From the IMG/VR virus record IMGVR_UViG_3300025570_000082, positions 1-28,764 of that record: a stretch of DNA of 28,764 nt, one strand, 5' to 3'. Source of the stretch: a virus. Each line of letters opens with the position of its first letter. Position 1 is the stretch's first letter. Both the position numbers and the translations under genes were made by a program. This document shows positions 1 to 10,800 of this stretch, piece by piece. The notes beneath the pieces were generated by a model, which saw only the letters and a list, made by a program, of their open reading frames with translations, was not told the origin of the DNA and made no database searches.

Positions 1-3000
1 GTTAGTACCAACATACAAACTTTCTTGTGTGTATAGTTTACTTTGTACATCAACTCTTTTTAGAATTGGAGGACCGTACTCGCGTAGTGCACCACCAGTT
101 GAGTGGTTCATTAGAACACGCATTCTGATATACTTAACACCTGAGCCATCTGAACCGTCATAAGGTGTGTGGCTTGTAGGTATTGTATGGTAAGCAGAGA
201 ATTTCTGCCAGCTTGTAGATGTAGTTATCGTACCACCAGCTACAAAATATGCACAACCCGTGTTGGAGGCAATAGGTTTCTTATCTTTGTCGTATTGTTC
301 AACACCATAATAAGTTCTACCACCTGAACCGCTAATAACTCGTGTCCAAAATTCACCGTAAATTTCTTCGCCTGGTTCTACCAAAATCATATCTGAATAG
401 AACACACGATATTGGTTTGTACGAACTGCGTAACTAGAAGAGAACGGTCCGTCACCATTCTTAACATATTCTGATGTTAGAATATTATTAGATTCGTTAC
501 CTTGAAGCGGCGCAGTATTACGTTTTTCCCAATATGCTGTACCATCAAATAATAACGTATCAGCAAGGCCAGAACCATATTGTGGGTTCAAGGAGATATT
601 CTCTCCACCTGCACTTAACGCAAAGTTACCAGCAGAAACTTCATTTTGGAAGTAAGCATTACCGCTATCTAAATCAATCGCAGCTCTAACAGTACCAGCA
701 CCAACAAAGGAGATCATATTGTCGCCAAACTGTGCATGACGATAAGCTGATGTTGTATTAGTAGCCCAAGCAATACCCCAGTTACTAGCAGTATTCCAAA
801 TCCATTGGTTTTCATCTTGTGCTGTTAAGAACTTATTATCTACTCCATTATTAGCAGCAAAGCCTTCTCTGAAGATTTCTCCACCGATCTTAAGTGACTC
901 AGCACCGTTTACAGAATCAAGATCTAAGAAACGAGTTGTACCTGATGGTGGGTAGTAAATTGGAGATCGAAAGCTATTATTTGCAGCAGCATAGCCATTT
1001 TCTGCACTAAGTTGTGCAACACCGTTAGCAAAGATTTCAGTACGGTTATTATCGGTTGATTTTAATGACCATTCATTGCGAGTGTCGTTATAGAGACCAG
1101 ATGTTGTTGCTCCGTCTGAGATAAATCCCCAGTCATCTCTAATTATATAGCCAGCAAATCCGCCTTTAGCACCGTCAACTTTGATAGAACCATAATCGCC
1201 AGATGGAGAATCAATAGTATAAGTAGATCCATCGAGTTGTAATTGGTTTGCTCTTACAACATTCATTACTGAAGTAGAAGCTGGATTTGTATAATAAGCA
1301 GTGTTATTTGAATCATAGAAGATAGGAGCTCTGAAAGATCCTCTTGCTTCGACATAACCGGCGTCGCGCGGACCTCTCATTGCCCAAAGACCATTTACAC
1401 TGTCATCGTGACCAATTAATGCCCAAGTGCCGTTGCTTGTACCATTTAGAGTAACGGGTTGACCAGTTACACTATTGATTGAAGCTGAACCACCTTGGTA
1501 TGCAAGAGACATACCGTATCTGTCCATTGAAGCAGTAGATGAGTTATGTTCTGCAAAGAAGATACGTCCTGAACCTTCACCTGAAGCATCCGTGTTACCT
1601 TCGATCGATATAAAACGACCCTTTGTATTCGCACCGCCACCCGCAACACCGAATGAAACATTGTTCATTACTGATATTGTAGCAGGATCTACATAATATG
1701 TAGTATCATTACTGTCATAATAACGTGGAGCGTAAACATTAACACTAAAGTCTGCAGAATTTGCATCTACATTAAATCTTTCAACACCGTTTGTAAACAG
1801 CTTATAGTTATTATTAGCAGCAAAACCAAAGTAAGCGTCTGTGTTACCTTTATGTTGGATGTAATCATCAAGCTCAATAGTACCTAAAACTGAAGTACCG
1901 TTTGGATCTACATAGTATGCATTATCATTTGAATCATAATAACGAGGTGCATATACGTTTTGAGCAAAGTTAGCAGAATCATTATCGATGTTTACACGTT
2001 GTGTACCACCAGTAAAGATTCTAAAAGTATCAGCAGCACTAAAACCAAAGTAAGTATTTGTATCGCCATTATGTGTAATATAATCATCAATACCAATATT
2101 GTTCATTACTGAAGAACCAGCAGGATCTACATAATAAGAATTGTTACCAGTGTCATAATAACGAGCAGCGTACATATTACCAGTAGTAGAAACATCCTTG
2201 TTGCCGCGAACTTTAATAGTCGCGGTATCATCCATAAAGAATCCGCCACCTGCACTAAATCCTAGCTCGTTAACACCTAGGAATGTAGCTTCATTAATTG
2301 CAGTATTGGCGCCATCCGCTTGGTAAATACTTAGAAGACTATTTTTGCCTTCAATTGAAATACCACCAGCAGAATGGAATTTGTTTGCACCGGGTGTTGT
2401 GATGAAGTTTGTAGTTGCATCTGGATTCGCGTTAATGAATGAATCGCCGCCGGCAACAATATCACCGGAATTGAAAATCGCAAACTTGCCAGAAGCACCT
2501 GAGTCGTACCAGATCTGGTCTCCACCATTATCGTTAATGTAATAAATGTTACCAAAAGAGTCTGTTCGAACACTTAGATCAACGGTACCAGCATCACCTA
2601 AACTTAATAGTGAGGTTCCTGCTGCGAAAGGGTTGTTACCTTGTACAGTTGTTTTATTAACTGTAAGAGTTGCGCCAGCCGTAAGTGTACCAATAGAAAC
2701 ATTGCCACCATTTGGCTGCATAGCTAGCGGGAAGCTAGTATCATCTGATTCGCGCCCTGCCTGAATTGCTACTGCTTCATTACCTACTGCGCTTAAAGAA
2801 GCAATGTGAAGATGAACATTAGATCCGCCAATGCGAGCAGCTGAATTACTTAAGTCTGCAAGATCAGCCGGGCGAGTTAAACTATTTCCAAGAGTAGATC
2901 TGCCAGTTACGTCAAGTGCACCGGTTACATTTGTATCTAGATTAATATCTGCTGAAGTTGTGTTAACTGCGATTTGTTTTACACCAGCAGTCCATACACC

Positions 3001-5511
3001 AAATTGATCAGCAGCGTCGAAACCAACATAAGTATTAGTATCACCATTATGTACTAAGTAATCATTTGTGAAGAAAGTAGGAGCATAAACGTTGTTTGTA
3101 AACGTAGCTGCAGTATTAGTAATGTTTAAACGCTTTACAGCATTAGTCCATACACCAAATTGATCAGCAGCGTCGAAACCAACATAAGTATTTATGTCGC
3201 CATTGTGGATAACATAATCATCAATACTAATATTATTTAATACTGAGGTTGATCCTGGCTCTGCATAATAAGTAACAGCATTACTGTCATAATACTTTGG
3301 AGCGTAAACATCAACACCAAAGTCTGCAGAATCATTATCAATATTTAATCTTTGAACTGCGTTGGTCCACACACGGAATGTATCATTAGCGGCGAAACCA
3401 AAGTAATTATTTGTATCACCTTTATGCTGAATATAATCGTCAAGCTCAATACGAGCCATAACTGAAGTACTTTTCGGATTCGTGTAATAAGCAGTATCGT
3501 TTGAATCATAAAAGATAGGAGCTCTGAATGACCCCGGAGCACTCGTGTACGTTGTGTTTACTTGAAGTTCAACGTTACCGCCCGCAGAGAAGTCTAATCT
3601 ATCAGCAGCACCTCTAAACATACCAGTGTTAACATCAGAACCAAATGTATATGTTGGTAAAGCAGCAGTACCATTACCGCCTTCAATAGTACCAGCCATA
3701 TTAATAGAGTTAAGAACATTATTAAAGTCTGCAAAGTATGTTTCATCGTCGTAGTCATAGTAAATTGGAGCATACGCGCCTTCAGAGAATACACCAAAAC
3801 CACCAGAAACAGAATTTGAACCTACGTTAATATTTTTATTAAAGTTAAATCTATTTAAACCGATACCGCTAGATATGATTTCAAAGTTTACTGAGTGATC
3901 AGTTCCATTTGTTTCGTCTTGAATATAACGGATATAACCTTGGCTATCTGTAACATCGATATTAAATCTTTCGGTTGCACTAATACCAATGTTAACTGCA
4001 TTGTTAGCAGTACCACTGTAGAAATTAGCAGAGTTTAATTCTGATGTTCCGGCAGGATCTGCAAAGAATGCGTTATTATTGCGATCTATAAATCTATCAG
4101 CAATTACGTCTCCAGTATATTGGAAAGACGCATTAGTCATTAGACCGTATTGTACACCACCCAAAGTAAAGCCGATTTGATCAGATGATGGGAAATCGAT
4201 ATATGTATCAACTTCACCTTTGTGTCGCAATGCACCTTCTAAATCAATATTGTTTAAGACTGAAGCTTCTGAAGGTACAACTTCATACGCATTATCATTA
4301 GTATCAATGAATTTTTGTGCGTAGATATCGTCTCTAACTTGAATATCGCCAGCTGTATCTACGTTAATCGCATAGTTGAATGAAGCATTTAAGAAACCAA
4401 TTTCGCCAGCAGATGAGTAAATTGTACCATTACTGCCAACACCATCCATAGTAATAGATGCGCCAGCTAAGCCAGTACCAACCGTAGCGTTACCCTGAAT
4501 TCTTGCCCCGCCATCAGTTACGATTCCAGCAGCTTCTGTACGAAGTTTTGGAACTCCGTTATAACGCATTTCACCGTATGATACACCAGTTCCTTGATTA
4601 TAGAACGAAGCAATACCTGCTTCTGCGGCTGTGCTACCTAATTTACCCGAGAGATAAGTTGTACCATTTGATACGCCAGAGGCCCCACCAGCTTCTAGGA
4701 TGAACGAGTTTGCGTAAGATGTGATTGACCCTTGTCTATTAGAAGAGTCTCCTAGGACCAATCCCTGTGACGGACCGCCCATTTCCCACTTATCAGAACC
4801 TTCTAGCCATTGGAACGTTGCGTTGACTTCAACACTACCACGCTCAATTTCGATTCCAGCATTTTCAGACGGAGTAGCTCCAGTGAAATTACTGTTAAGA
4901 GTAATAAGGTTATCGGCAAGTTTAATCTCCTCAGTGTTAATGGTTGTTGTATTACCGGATACAGTAAGATCGCCATTGATAGTTAGGCTACCATTCATTA
5001 CATCATCTTGATCTGAGCGAAGGAATTGAGTAGAATCTAATCCATCAATTAAGTCAGCATCAAGACCAGATCCAGCGCCGTCGTTACCTGCGTTCCAGAA
5101 CACGTCACCAAGGTACGTCGGTTCACGCTTGAAGTCAATACCAGCTGCGTTGAATTCAACATCAGTGATACCGTTATATTTTATTTCTACGCCATCAGTA
5201 TCAGCATAAAGATTAATACCATTGTTTTGGCCAGTATTCAAAATAGAATAATCGCCAGCAGTGGAATTAATTATTTGAATACTTTCACTATCACCTACAA
5301 ATTCTGCAATAAGCGAGGAAGGTCCTGCGCTATTTGTAAATTTTGCTGTGGGGGTGCCGGCTGTTGATTGTGCTACATCAACTGCACCGACAAATTTAGA
5401 AGATCCGGTTACCTGTAATTTATCTGTAGCATTATCTGTTGTGGATCCGATAACTACGTTTTCTTGCGACTGCAGACCATTCTTGACTATGAATTTTTTA
5501 TCGTTGGCCAT
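1..5511 (-). CDS. Giant modular tail-fibre protein, C-terminus beyond the window
   Basis: The frame is open from an ATG at 5511 to position 1, giving 1837 codons with no stop, so the true C-terminus lies outside. The start MANDKKFIVKNGLQ is the usual opening of marine T4-like phage fibres and is preceded by GGGGAG about 10 nt upstream and by a TATAAATA octamer. Residues about 140-300 (DADLIDGLDSTQF, NTTTINTEEIKLADNLI) match recurrent phage fibre segments. From about residue 390 on, a repeat of the form YAPRYYDSND-TTYYVDP-TSVMNNI, often followed by DDYIQHKGDTNTYFGF, occurs roughly ten times in variant forms. The visible end (YIRMRVLMNHSTGG) looks like a beta-sandwich domain. It probably forms a trimeric beta-structured fibre or side spike in the virion. 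Many such proteins end in an S74 chaperone, but that part is not in view. The fibre class is firm; receptor and exact position are unknown. Confidence 0.93.
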   Translation of the reverse strand, partial: MANDKKFIVKNGLQSQENVVIGSTTDNATDKLQVTGSSKFVGAVDVAQSTAGTPTAKFTNSAGPSSLIAEFVGDSESIQIINSTAGDYSILNTGQNNGINLYADTDGVEIKYNGITDVEFNAAGIDFKREPTYLGDVFWNAGNDGAGSGLDADLIDGLDSTQFLRSDQDDVMNGSLTINGDLTVSGNTTTINTEEIKLADNLITLNSNFTGATPSENAGIEIERGSVEVNATFQWLEGSDKWEMGGPSQGLVLGDSSNRQGSITSYANSFILEAGGASGVSNGTTYLSGKLGSTAAEAGIASFYNQGTGVSYGEMRYNGVPKLRTEAAGIVTDGGARIQGNATVGTGLAGASITMDGVGSNGTIYSSAGEIGFLNASFNYAINVDTAGDIQVRDDIYAQKFIDTNDNAYEVVPSEASVLNNIDLEGALRHKGEVDTYIDFPSSDQIGFTLGGVQYGLMTNASFQYTGDVIADRFIDRNNNAFFADPAGTSELNSANFYSGTANNAVNIGISATERFNIDVTDSQGYIRYIQDETNGTDHSVNFEIISSGIGLNRFNFNKNINVGSNSVSGGFGVFSEGAYAPIYYDYDDETYFADFNNVLNSINMAGTIEGGNGTAALPTYTFGSDVNTGMFRGAADRLDFSAGGNVELQVNTTYTSAPGSFRAPIFYDSNDTAYYTNPKSTSVMARIELDDYIQHKGDTNNYFGFAANDTFRVWTNAVQRLNIDNDSADFGVDVYAPKYYDSNAVTYYAEPGSTSVLNNISIDDYVIHNGDINTYVGFDAADQFGVWTNAVKRLNITNTAATFTNNVYAPTFFTNDYLVHNGDTNTYVGFDAADQFGVWTAGVKQIAVNTTSADINLDTNVTGALDVTGRSTLGNSLTRPADLADLSNSAARIGGSNVHLHIASLSAVGNEAVAIQAGRESDDTSFPLAMQPNGGNVSIGTLTAGATLTVNKTTVQGNNPFAAGTSLLSLGDAGTVDLSVRTDSFGNIYYINDNGGDQIWYDSGASGKFAIFNSGDIVAGGDSFINANPDATTNFITTPGANKFHSAGGISIEGKNSLLSIYQADGANTAINEATFLGVNELGFSAGGGFFMDDTATIKVRGNKDVSTTGNMYAARYYDTGNNSYYVDPAGSSVMNNIGIDDYITHNGDTNTYFGFSAADTFRIFTGGTQRVNIDNDSANFAQNVYAPRYYDSNDNAYYVDPNGTSVLGTIELDDYIQHKGNTDAYFGFAANNNYKLFTNGVERFNVDANSADFSVNVYAPRYYDSNDTTYYVDPATISVMNNVSFGVAGGGANTKGRFISIEGNTDASGEGSGRIFFAEHNSSTASMDRYGMSLAYQGGSASINSVTGQPVTLNGTSNGTWALIGHDDSVNGLWAMRGPRDAGYVEARGSFRAPIFYDSNNTAYYTNPASTSVMNVVRANQLQLDGSTYTIDSPSGDYGSIKVDGAKGGFAGYIIRDDWGFISDGATTSGLYNDTRNEWSLKSTDNNRTEIFANGVAQLSAENGYAAANNSFRSPIYYPPSGTTRFLDLDSVNGAESLKIGGEIFREGFAANNGVDNKFLTAQDENQWIWNTASNWGIAWATNTTSAYRHAQFGDNMISFVGAGTVRAAIDLDSGNAYFQNEVSAGNFALSAGGENISLNPQYGSGLADTLLFDGTAYWEKRNTAPLQGNESNNILTSEYVKNGDGPFSSSYAVRTNQYRVFYSDMILVEPGEEIYGEFWTRVISGSGGRTYYGVEQYDKDKKPIASNTGCAYFVAGGTITTSTSWQKFSAYHTIPTSHTPYDGSDGSGVKYIRMRVLMNHSTGGALREYGPPILKRVDVQSKLYTQESLYVGTN
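1260..4330 (-). repeat. YYDSND/YYVDP coding repeat array
   Basis: Within the giant fibre gene, variant copies of a protein repeat appear near 4320-4240 (FIDTNDNAYEVVP), 4120-4030 (FIDRNNNAFFADP), 3780-3700 (YYDYDDETYFAD), 3540-3430 (FYDSNDTAYYTNP), 3310-3180 (YYDSNAVTYYAEP), 2170-2040 (YYDTGNNSYYVDP), 1960-1840 (YYDSNDNAYYVDP), 1740-1650 (YYDSNDTTYYVDP) and 1350-1260 (FYDSNNTAYYTNP). A shortened copy lies near 3090-3010 and a degenerate one near 960-900. The spacing is irregular, so it is a cassette repeat rather than a strict tandem array. Two related copies occur in the fibre gene at 7865-11827. The repeats probably form short beta-strand units along the fibre. Confidence 0.85.
2989..3192 (-). 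repeat. Exact 48-nt direct repeat inside the fibre gene
   Basis: Positions 2989-3036 and 3145-3192 are identical over 48 nt and lie 156 nt (52 codons) apart in the same frame. Both encode the segment read as NTYVGFDAADQFGVWT. The bases just outside the match differ at once. Elsewhere in the gene the copies of this repeat match in protein but differ in DNA, so this pair points to a recent duplication or gene conversion between neighbouring repeat units. Confidence 0.9.
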
Positions 5512-5558
5512 TCGGTTCACTCTCCCCAGTTAGGCTTGTATTAAACTATTATTTTCTA

Positions 5559-5566
5559 TATTTATA
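5559..5566 (-). promoter_or_regulatory. T4-type late promoter octamer
   Basis: On the minus strand this reads TATAAATA, an exact match to the T4 late promoter core recognised by the gp55-type sigma factor. It sits in the 59-nt gap between two fibre genes, 47 nt before the ATG at 5511 and only a few bases after the stop codon of the upstream gene. It would give the giant fibre its own late transcript. Position and exact match support the call; activity is inferred. Confidence 0.78.
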
Positions 5567-5570
5567 AGTT

Positions 5571-7799
5571 TTAAACGTCGATTAATGTAGCGACTATTTT
5601 AAACACTGTTGAGCTTGAACTGGCAGGAGTTGTTCTTAATTCTAAGTCAGACCCTGATATTGATACGTCGAAAGATGCCAGCTCAGTACTAGTGTATACA
5701 ACACCGTATTCAGTAGCAACAGCAGTTGATCCGTCGTGGGTGATTAATAACTTCGTTATATGTCTTTCCCCACCTTGACTAACGGTAACTAATACTTCGG
5801 CAGCACCATAAGATGCGTGCGCAAATACTAGAAGCGCAACTTGATTGGTAGAAGCTGTCGTTTGGCTAGTAGAAGAAAATTTAGATTCTGACTGAATAAT
5901 ATCTGCGTTAACAGTTAGCGCACCAGACATCGTATCGCCAGTAACATCTACAAAATTTGCGTCTGCTTCTGTTTCGGTATAATATCTGTTATCTAATTGA
6001 CCAGCATCTAATTCTGTTTCGGTATAATATCTGTTATCTAATTGACCAGCATCTAACTCTGTTTCAGTATAGTATTGATTATCTAGTTGGCCAGCGTTTA
6101 ATTCTGTTTCAGTGTAATATCGATTATCTAGTTGGCCACCATCTAATTCTGTTTCAGTGTAATAACGTCCATCTAAATCTGTAGAAGTAGTTGTTTGAGT
6201 ATGGCCATAAGTATCAAACGTAATGCCGGTTACAACGTTACCATCTGTAAGGGCAAAATCTACAATTGACGACGTGTTTGCATGCTCAATAGTAATCGTG
6301 GTATTAGCAAAATCATTAAGATTGAATCCGCCAGTTCCAGTTAATCCGTTTGAACCGGAAATTTCTACTCGGCCATTACCAATAGATGCACTAGCATTAT
6401 TAGCAGCTTCAGAAAGTAACTCACTGGCGTGATAACCATCCAGCAAGTCGGCATCAAGTAATGAGCCATTGCCATCATTTGTAACATCAAAGAAACCAAG
6501 GCCACGAATATCTGCAGCGGTTTGATCTGCTGTTGCCCCATCTTCAATAAGATCTAATTTGGCGCCATCCGTGGCAATGTCGCGTCCGTCGACCGTTCCT
6601 GAAACTGTAACATTGTTTGCACTAATGTCATTAAAATCTTCAATTGGAACTAGATATTCTGTGCCATCACCTGTTTGAAGAATTAATGTATTATTTGCTG
6701 TAGTCCAAAAGAAGTCGTCAACACCGGCAACAGAAGCAGTATTCGCAAGAGTAATACGACCATCTTCATCTACTGTTATAACTGGAATAGAGGTAGACGA
6801 ACCATATGAACCTGCTGTAACTGTTGTATTTGCTAGTTCAGTCTGAACCGTCATAATACCGTTGTTTGATGTTACAGTACCAGTTACCTTACCTTCTAAA
6901 GTAACAGTTAAATCTTCTTCAATACGATCAAGTTTATCAATCTTCGCGTAATAAGTTGTGCCATCACCAGTTTCCAATGTGATAGTATTATTAGCATCTT
7001 GAAAGAAGAAATCTTCAACGCCCGAAACTGCAGAAGTATTTGCTACAGTAATACGACCATCTTCATCAATGGTTATAACGGGTACAGCTGTTGCGGAACC
7101 GTAAGTTCCGGGAGTCACACCAGTATTTGCTAACTCAGTAGTAAGAGTCATTACACCGGTGTTTGAAGAAGCAAAGCCAGTCACTTTACCGGATAGGGTA
7201 AGATCTAAGCCATCTTCTAGTAAATCGAGTTTTGCACCATCAGCAGCAACATCACGACCGTCAACAGTTCCGCCAACAGTAATGTTTGTTGTTACGTCTA
7301 ACACATTAAACGTATCTATAATAGTATTATAACTATTTCCGTCAGCTGTGTCAATAGTAAATGTTGTATTAGCTGCAGTCCAAGTGGTATTAGACACACC
7401 TGCGACTGAAACTGTATTTGCAGCAGTTAAACGACCATCAGCATCAACAGTAAATACTGGAACTTCTGATGCGGAACCGTATGTTCCTGCCGTAACTGTA
7501 GTAGCAGTATTTGTAAAGTTTGCCCAATCTAAATAATAAGCACCATGCTCACCATCTAAAAAATCAGCATCTAAATCTGAACCAGCACCATCAACCGTTA
7601 TCAATTCTGCGAGAATAGCTGCAGCATCTAAGTTAGAAGATATATCAATGATCGTTTCGGTATTTGCCGTCTCGTCATACTTCTTAAAATAGATCTTACC
7701 GTCAGCTGTGTTAATAGCTAACTCACCTAGGTTTAACTGTTCGGTAGTAGGTATGCGTCCAGGAACAGCACTCCTACGAAGTAAAATATTGGTTGACAT
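5571..7799 (-). CDS. Tail-fibre protein with Mtd-like N-terminus
   Basis: This 742-residue protein starts at ATG 7799 behind AAAGGGA, spaced 7 nt. The opening (LLRRSAVPGRIPTTEQL, LGELAINTADGKIYFKK) resembles the N-terminal domain of the Bordetella phage major tropism determinant, which fixes a fibre to the virion. Three repeats of the form YGS-x-VPVITVDEDGRITxANT, each followed by an ANNTxxLxTGDG-type hairpin, start near residues 106, 226 and 323. DGRDVAADGAKLDLLEDG occurs twice and again in part. Residues about 545-610 hold tandem YYTETELDAGQLDN units. The last 100 residues (VLVTVSQGGERHITKLLIT, TEYGVVYTSTELASFDV) form a separate beta domain of a kind I recall at the ends of marine phage fibres, probably the receptor-facing tip. 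No C-type lectin domain is present, so the Mtd likeness is limited to the base. It has no promoter octamer of its own. Confidence 0.93.
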   Translation of the reverse strand: MSTNILLRRSAVPGRIPTTEQLNLGELAINTADGKIYFKKYDETANTETIIDISSNLDAAAILAELITVDGAGSDLDADFLDGEHGAYYLDWANFTNTATTVTAGTYGSASEVPVFTVDADGRLTAANTVSVAGVSNTTWTAANTTFTIDTADGNSYNTIIDTFNVLDVTTNITVGGTVDGRDVAADGAKLDLLEDGLDLTLSGKVTGFASSNTGVMTLTTELANTGVTPGTYGSATAVPVITIDEDGRITVANTSAVSGVEDFFFQDANNTITLETGDGTTYYAKIDKLDRIEEDLTVTLEGKVTGTVTSNNGIMTVQTELANTTVTAGSYGSSTSIPVITVDEDGRITLANTASVAGVDDFFWTTANNTLILQTGDGTEYLVPIEDFNDISANNVTVSGTVDGRDIATDGAKLDLIEDGATADQTAADIRGLGFFDVTNDGNGSLLDADLLDGYHASELLSEAANNASASIGNGRVEISGSNGLTGTGGFNLNDFANTTITIEHANTSSIVDFALTDGNVVTGITFDTYGHTQTTTSTDLDGRYYTETELDGGQLDNRYYTETELNAGQLDNQYYTETELDAGQLDNRYYTETELDAGQLDNRYYTETEADANFVDVTGDTMSGALTVNADIIQSESKFSSTSQTTASTNQVALLVFAHASYGAAEVLVTVSQGGERHITKLLITHDGSTAVATEYGVVYTSTELASFDVSISGSDLELRTTPASSSSTVFKIVATLIDV
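5965..6168 (-). repeat. YYTETELDAGQLDN tandem coding repeat
   Basis: Four complete 45-nt units and a fifth partial one encode YYTETELDAGQLDNR-type 15-residue steps near the C-terminal third of the fibre. The units differ at a few bases (for example LDGG, LNAG, LDAG). Such steps are common in phage fibres and probably form a slender repetitive shaft. Copy number could change by slippage without breaking the frame. Confidence 0.9.
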
Positions 7800-7864
7800 A
7801 TCTATGTCCCTTTGTTATAATAGCTATATAGCTTTTAAGGTATAACTAAATTAGTTTTAATAAA

Positions 7865-10800
7865 TTAAAACGTTCCACCATCTAGTGTAGTTACTGCAAT
7901 TGATACCTTACCAGAAGAGATAGTCGTATCTACGCCATCCGTTCCTTCAATAGTAAGAGTCTCACCAAGAGCAATAACTGTGTTTGCACCAGCTTCACCA
8001 TTTATGGTGAACTGAGGATTAGCAAGTTTATTGTTAGCAATATCTCCATCTGTGATAGAGAATTCAGTTCCGGTTAATGTTAATGCTTCGCCAGCTGTAT
8101 ATGTTCCAGCACCAGAGAACTGATACCAAATAACGTCGTTAGTACCTACCGTGAATGTTTCAGCGTCGTCAACTGTCGCAACCCAACCAGTACCACTATT
8201 TAGTGTACCATCTGTTACGAATTGGAATGCACCTGGAATTTCAGATGATTCATTAAAGTATTCGCCGCGTGTAAGTTCCCATTGTGTTGATCCATCACCA
8301 ACTATTGTTACTGTATATGAACCGTTTTCTAATGTAGTTGTCTGATCTTTAACAAGTACTATATCACCAATTGACCATGCAGTAACACCATCAACACTAA
8401 ACGCTTCGGCAACTGTAGATGTTATAACACCACCAGCAAAAGACGCATTTAGATTTTCTGTAGTAGCAGCAAGCGCAGCAGGAATAACTCTTAAACCTTG
8501 AGCAACCGCATCAACATATGATTTAGTTGCAGCATCTTGACCAGTAGTTGGATTTAAAAGATTAGTAATCTTAGAGCTATTAACATCTAAATCATTACCA
8601 GATCCATCTAAACTAATACCGTTATCTGAATTTATATTTAGAATACCAGTAGATGTTGCAATAGTTCTTACACCAATATCACCGCCAATGGAAATATCGC
8701 TTACGACAAGTTTATCTTCTATTGTAATCTGTTTTAGATTAGAATCAGTGCCACCTGGATGTAAAAAGTAAGTTGTTGCGTCTGTATCAACAAATCTCTC
8801 TGCTCTTACGTCACCATTATCAACGACCCAGTTACCAGTAGATCTTTCGGAATATGCCGCAAAGTTAAACGTATTATTAAGAAAACCAATTTTACCAGCA
8901 GTACTGTAAAGATAAGAGAATGATCCTGGACCATCGCGCATCTTAATTTGCGAATTAGTTGCACCAAAACCAACCTCCATCGTATTAATACGAGAAGTTC
9001 CGGCTGAATCTATATAATAACTAGTATTATCAGAATCGACAAATCTTGGAGCAATAATATCGCCAGTGGAAGTTCCGCCAGCAGTTGTAATATATTGAGT
9101 ATCTAAATAATCAAAATCTAATTCAATTGTTGCATTAGAGTTTGGACCAGCAGTATGTGTAACTGTGATACCAGAGTTTGCATCTGTTGGAATCAGGTTA
9201 GATATGAAGTCAGCGGTCAAAGCTGTAGTAATAGTTGTATCTGATAAACGAGTTACTTGGGCTGAACCAGAAACATCACCGTCTAATGTAACGGTAAAGT
9301 TCTTAGCAAGTAAATTCATAACGTCGCCAGCATCATCATTTACTGCGATGATACCTTCGTTATTCGCATTACCATCGGTAAACATAAGCGCGATAATATC
9401 ACGAGATGTTTCTGTAAAGTTAGGAATCGCGTTTGCTTGAAGCTCTAGTGGAATATCTGTAGCAAAGTCAATACGACCGTCTTCAGTAATACGAATACGA
9501 GGAGTAAATCCATCAGTACCATACATCGCTGGTTGAACACCAGTAACATCAAGACCGAATTCTAATGTGTTATTTGCAGTATCAAGATCTATTAATTCAA
9601 GACCGCGACCAAGACTTAGAGTTGGACTCGCAAGAAGATTAATACCATCTGTGTAAGTATTAGCATTATCTACAATTGTTAATCCAGAAGCAAACTCATC
9701 ATTTAGATATTGAAGGTTAACCGCATCACCCGGATTAACGGGAGTCGCGACATCGGTAATTGTATTATTTGCAACACTGATATAACCAACAGGATCAATA
9801 ATTAAATTGTTGGTTGCTGTTAATTTACCGTTGACATACATATCGCCTGTGGTATAATTAATTATTAGTTTATCAAGATTAGAGCCAAATAACAAATCAC
9901 CAGTTGAGCCAATCTGCATTCTTTGAACATTATCCGTTACAAAGTCAAGCTCATTATTATTAGAACCAGCAGATGTTTCTGCAATGATATAAGTATTTTT
10001 ATCTAAATCAATAACTGATCCAGCAAGACCTGACCATATTGTACCGTCGTAGCCTTCAAATCTTCCTTCATCACTATTAAAGCGAAGCATACCAGCTTGA
10101 CCAATTGGTCTTAAAGCTGTATTTGCGGTAGGTATTTTTATTGCACCAGTATCGCTGAACTTTACAATCCCATCAGAACTTGTAATAGTATCTACGTTTA
10201 ACTTGTACCAGTTCTTTAAGTCAGAGCCAAGAGAATATGTTCTATCCGCATCTGGAACTATATGAGATGTAACGTCAGCAGTAAAGCTAACTGTATCAGT
10301 ATCTTGATCACCGATAGTAAGGTTACCTGCAATTGACACATCACCGGTAAACGCAGCGGTATTAGCACTAATAGTAGCAGCTAAAGTACCACCGGCGTAA
10401 AATTTTAATTCGTCGTTATCAGCACCGGGACTACTTTCTGCAACAATTTTCGTATCTTGGTCGACATCAATAACGCCACCGAGACCAGCCCAAGCAATAC
10501 CATCGTATCCTTCGAATTGACCATCTTCAGCATTGAATCGGACCATACCTTGAACAGCAGTAGGTCGAAGAGCAGTTGTCCCGACTGGTAATCTTAAAGA
10601 ACCAGTACCGCTAATTGTTACTGTATCATCGACTGGCGTAATTTGAGAAAGAATCTGTGTTTCATTAACGACAAAGGAACTGCCAGCAAGTGTTAAACCT
10701 TGTCCAGCAACATAAGTACCTTCACCAGAAAATTGTGTCCAATTTATATCATCTTGGTTAATTTCGAATGTCGACGCATCACTTACTGTTACAACCCAGC

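Noticed and set aside
5965-6168. Regular repeats resembling a CRISPR array
   Set aside because: The 45-nt units are contiguous without spacers, stay in frame and encode the known fibre motif YYTETELDAGQLDN.
5571-7799. Diversity-generating retroelement target, suggested by the Mtd-like N-terminus
   Set aside because: There is no C-type lectin variable region, no template repeat and no reverse transcriptase gene in the window. Only the virion-attachment domain is similar.
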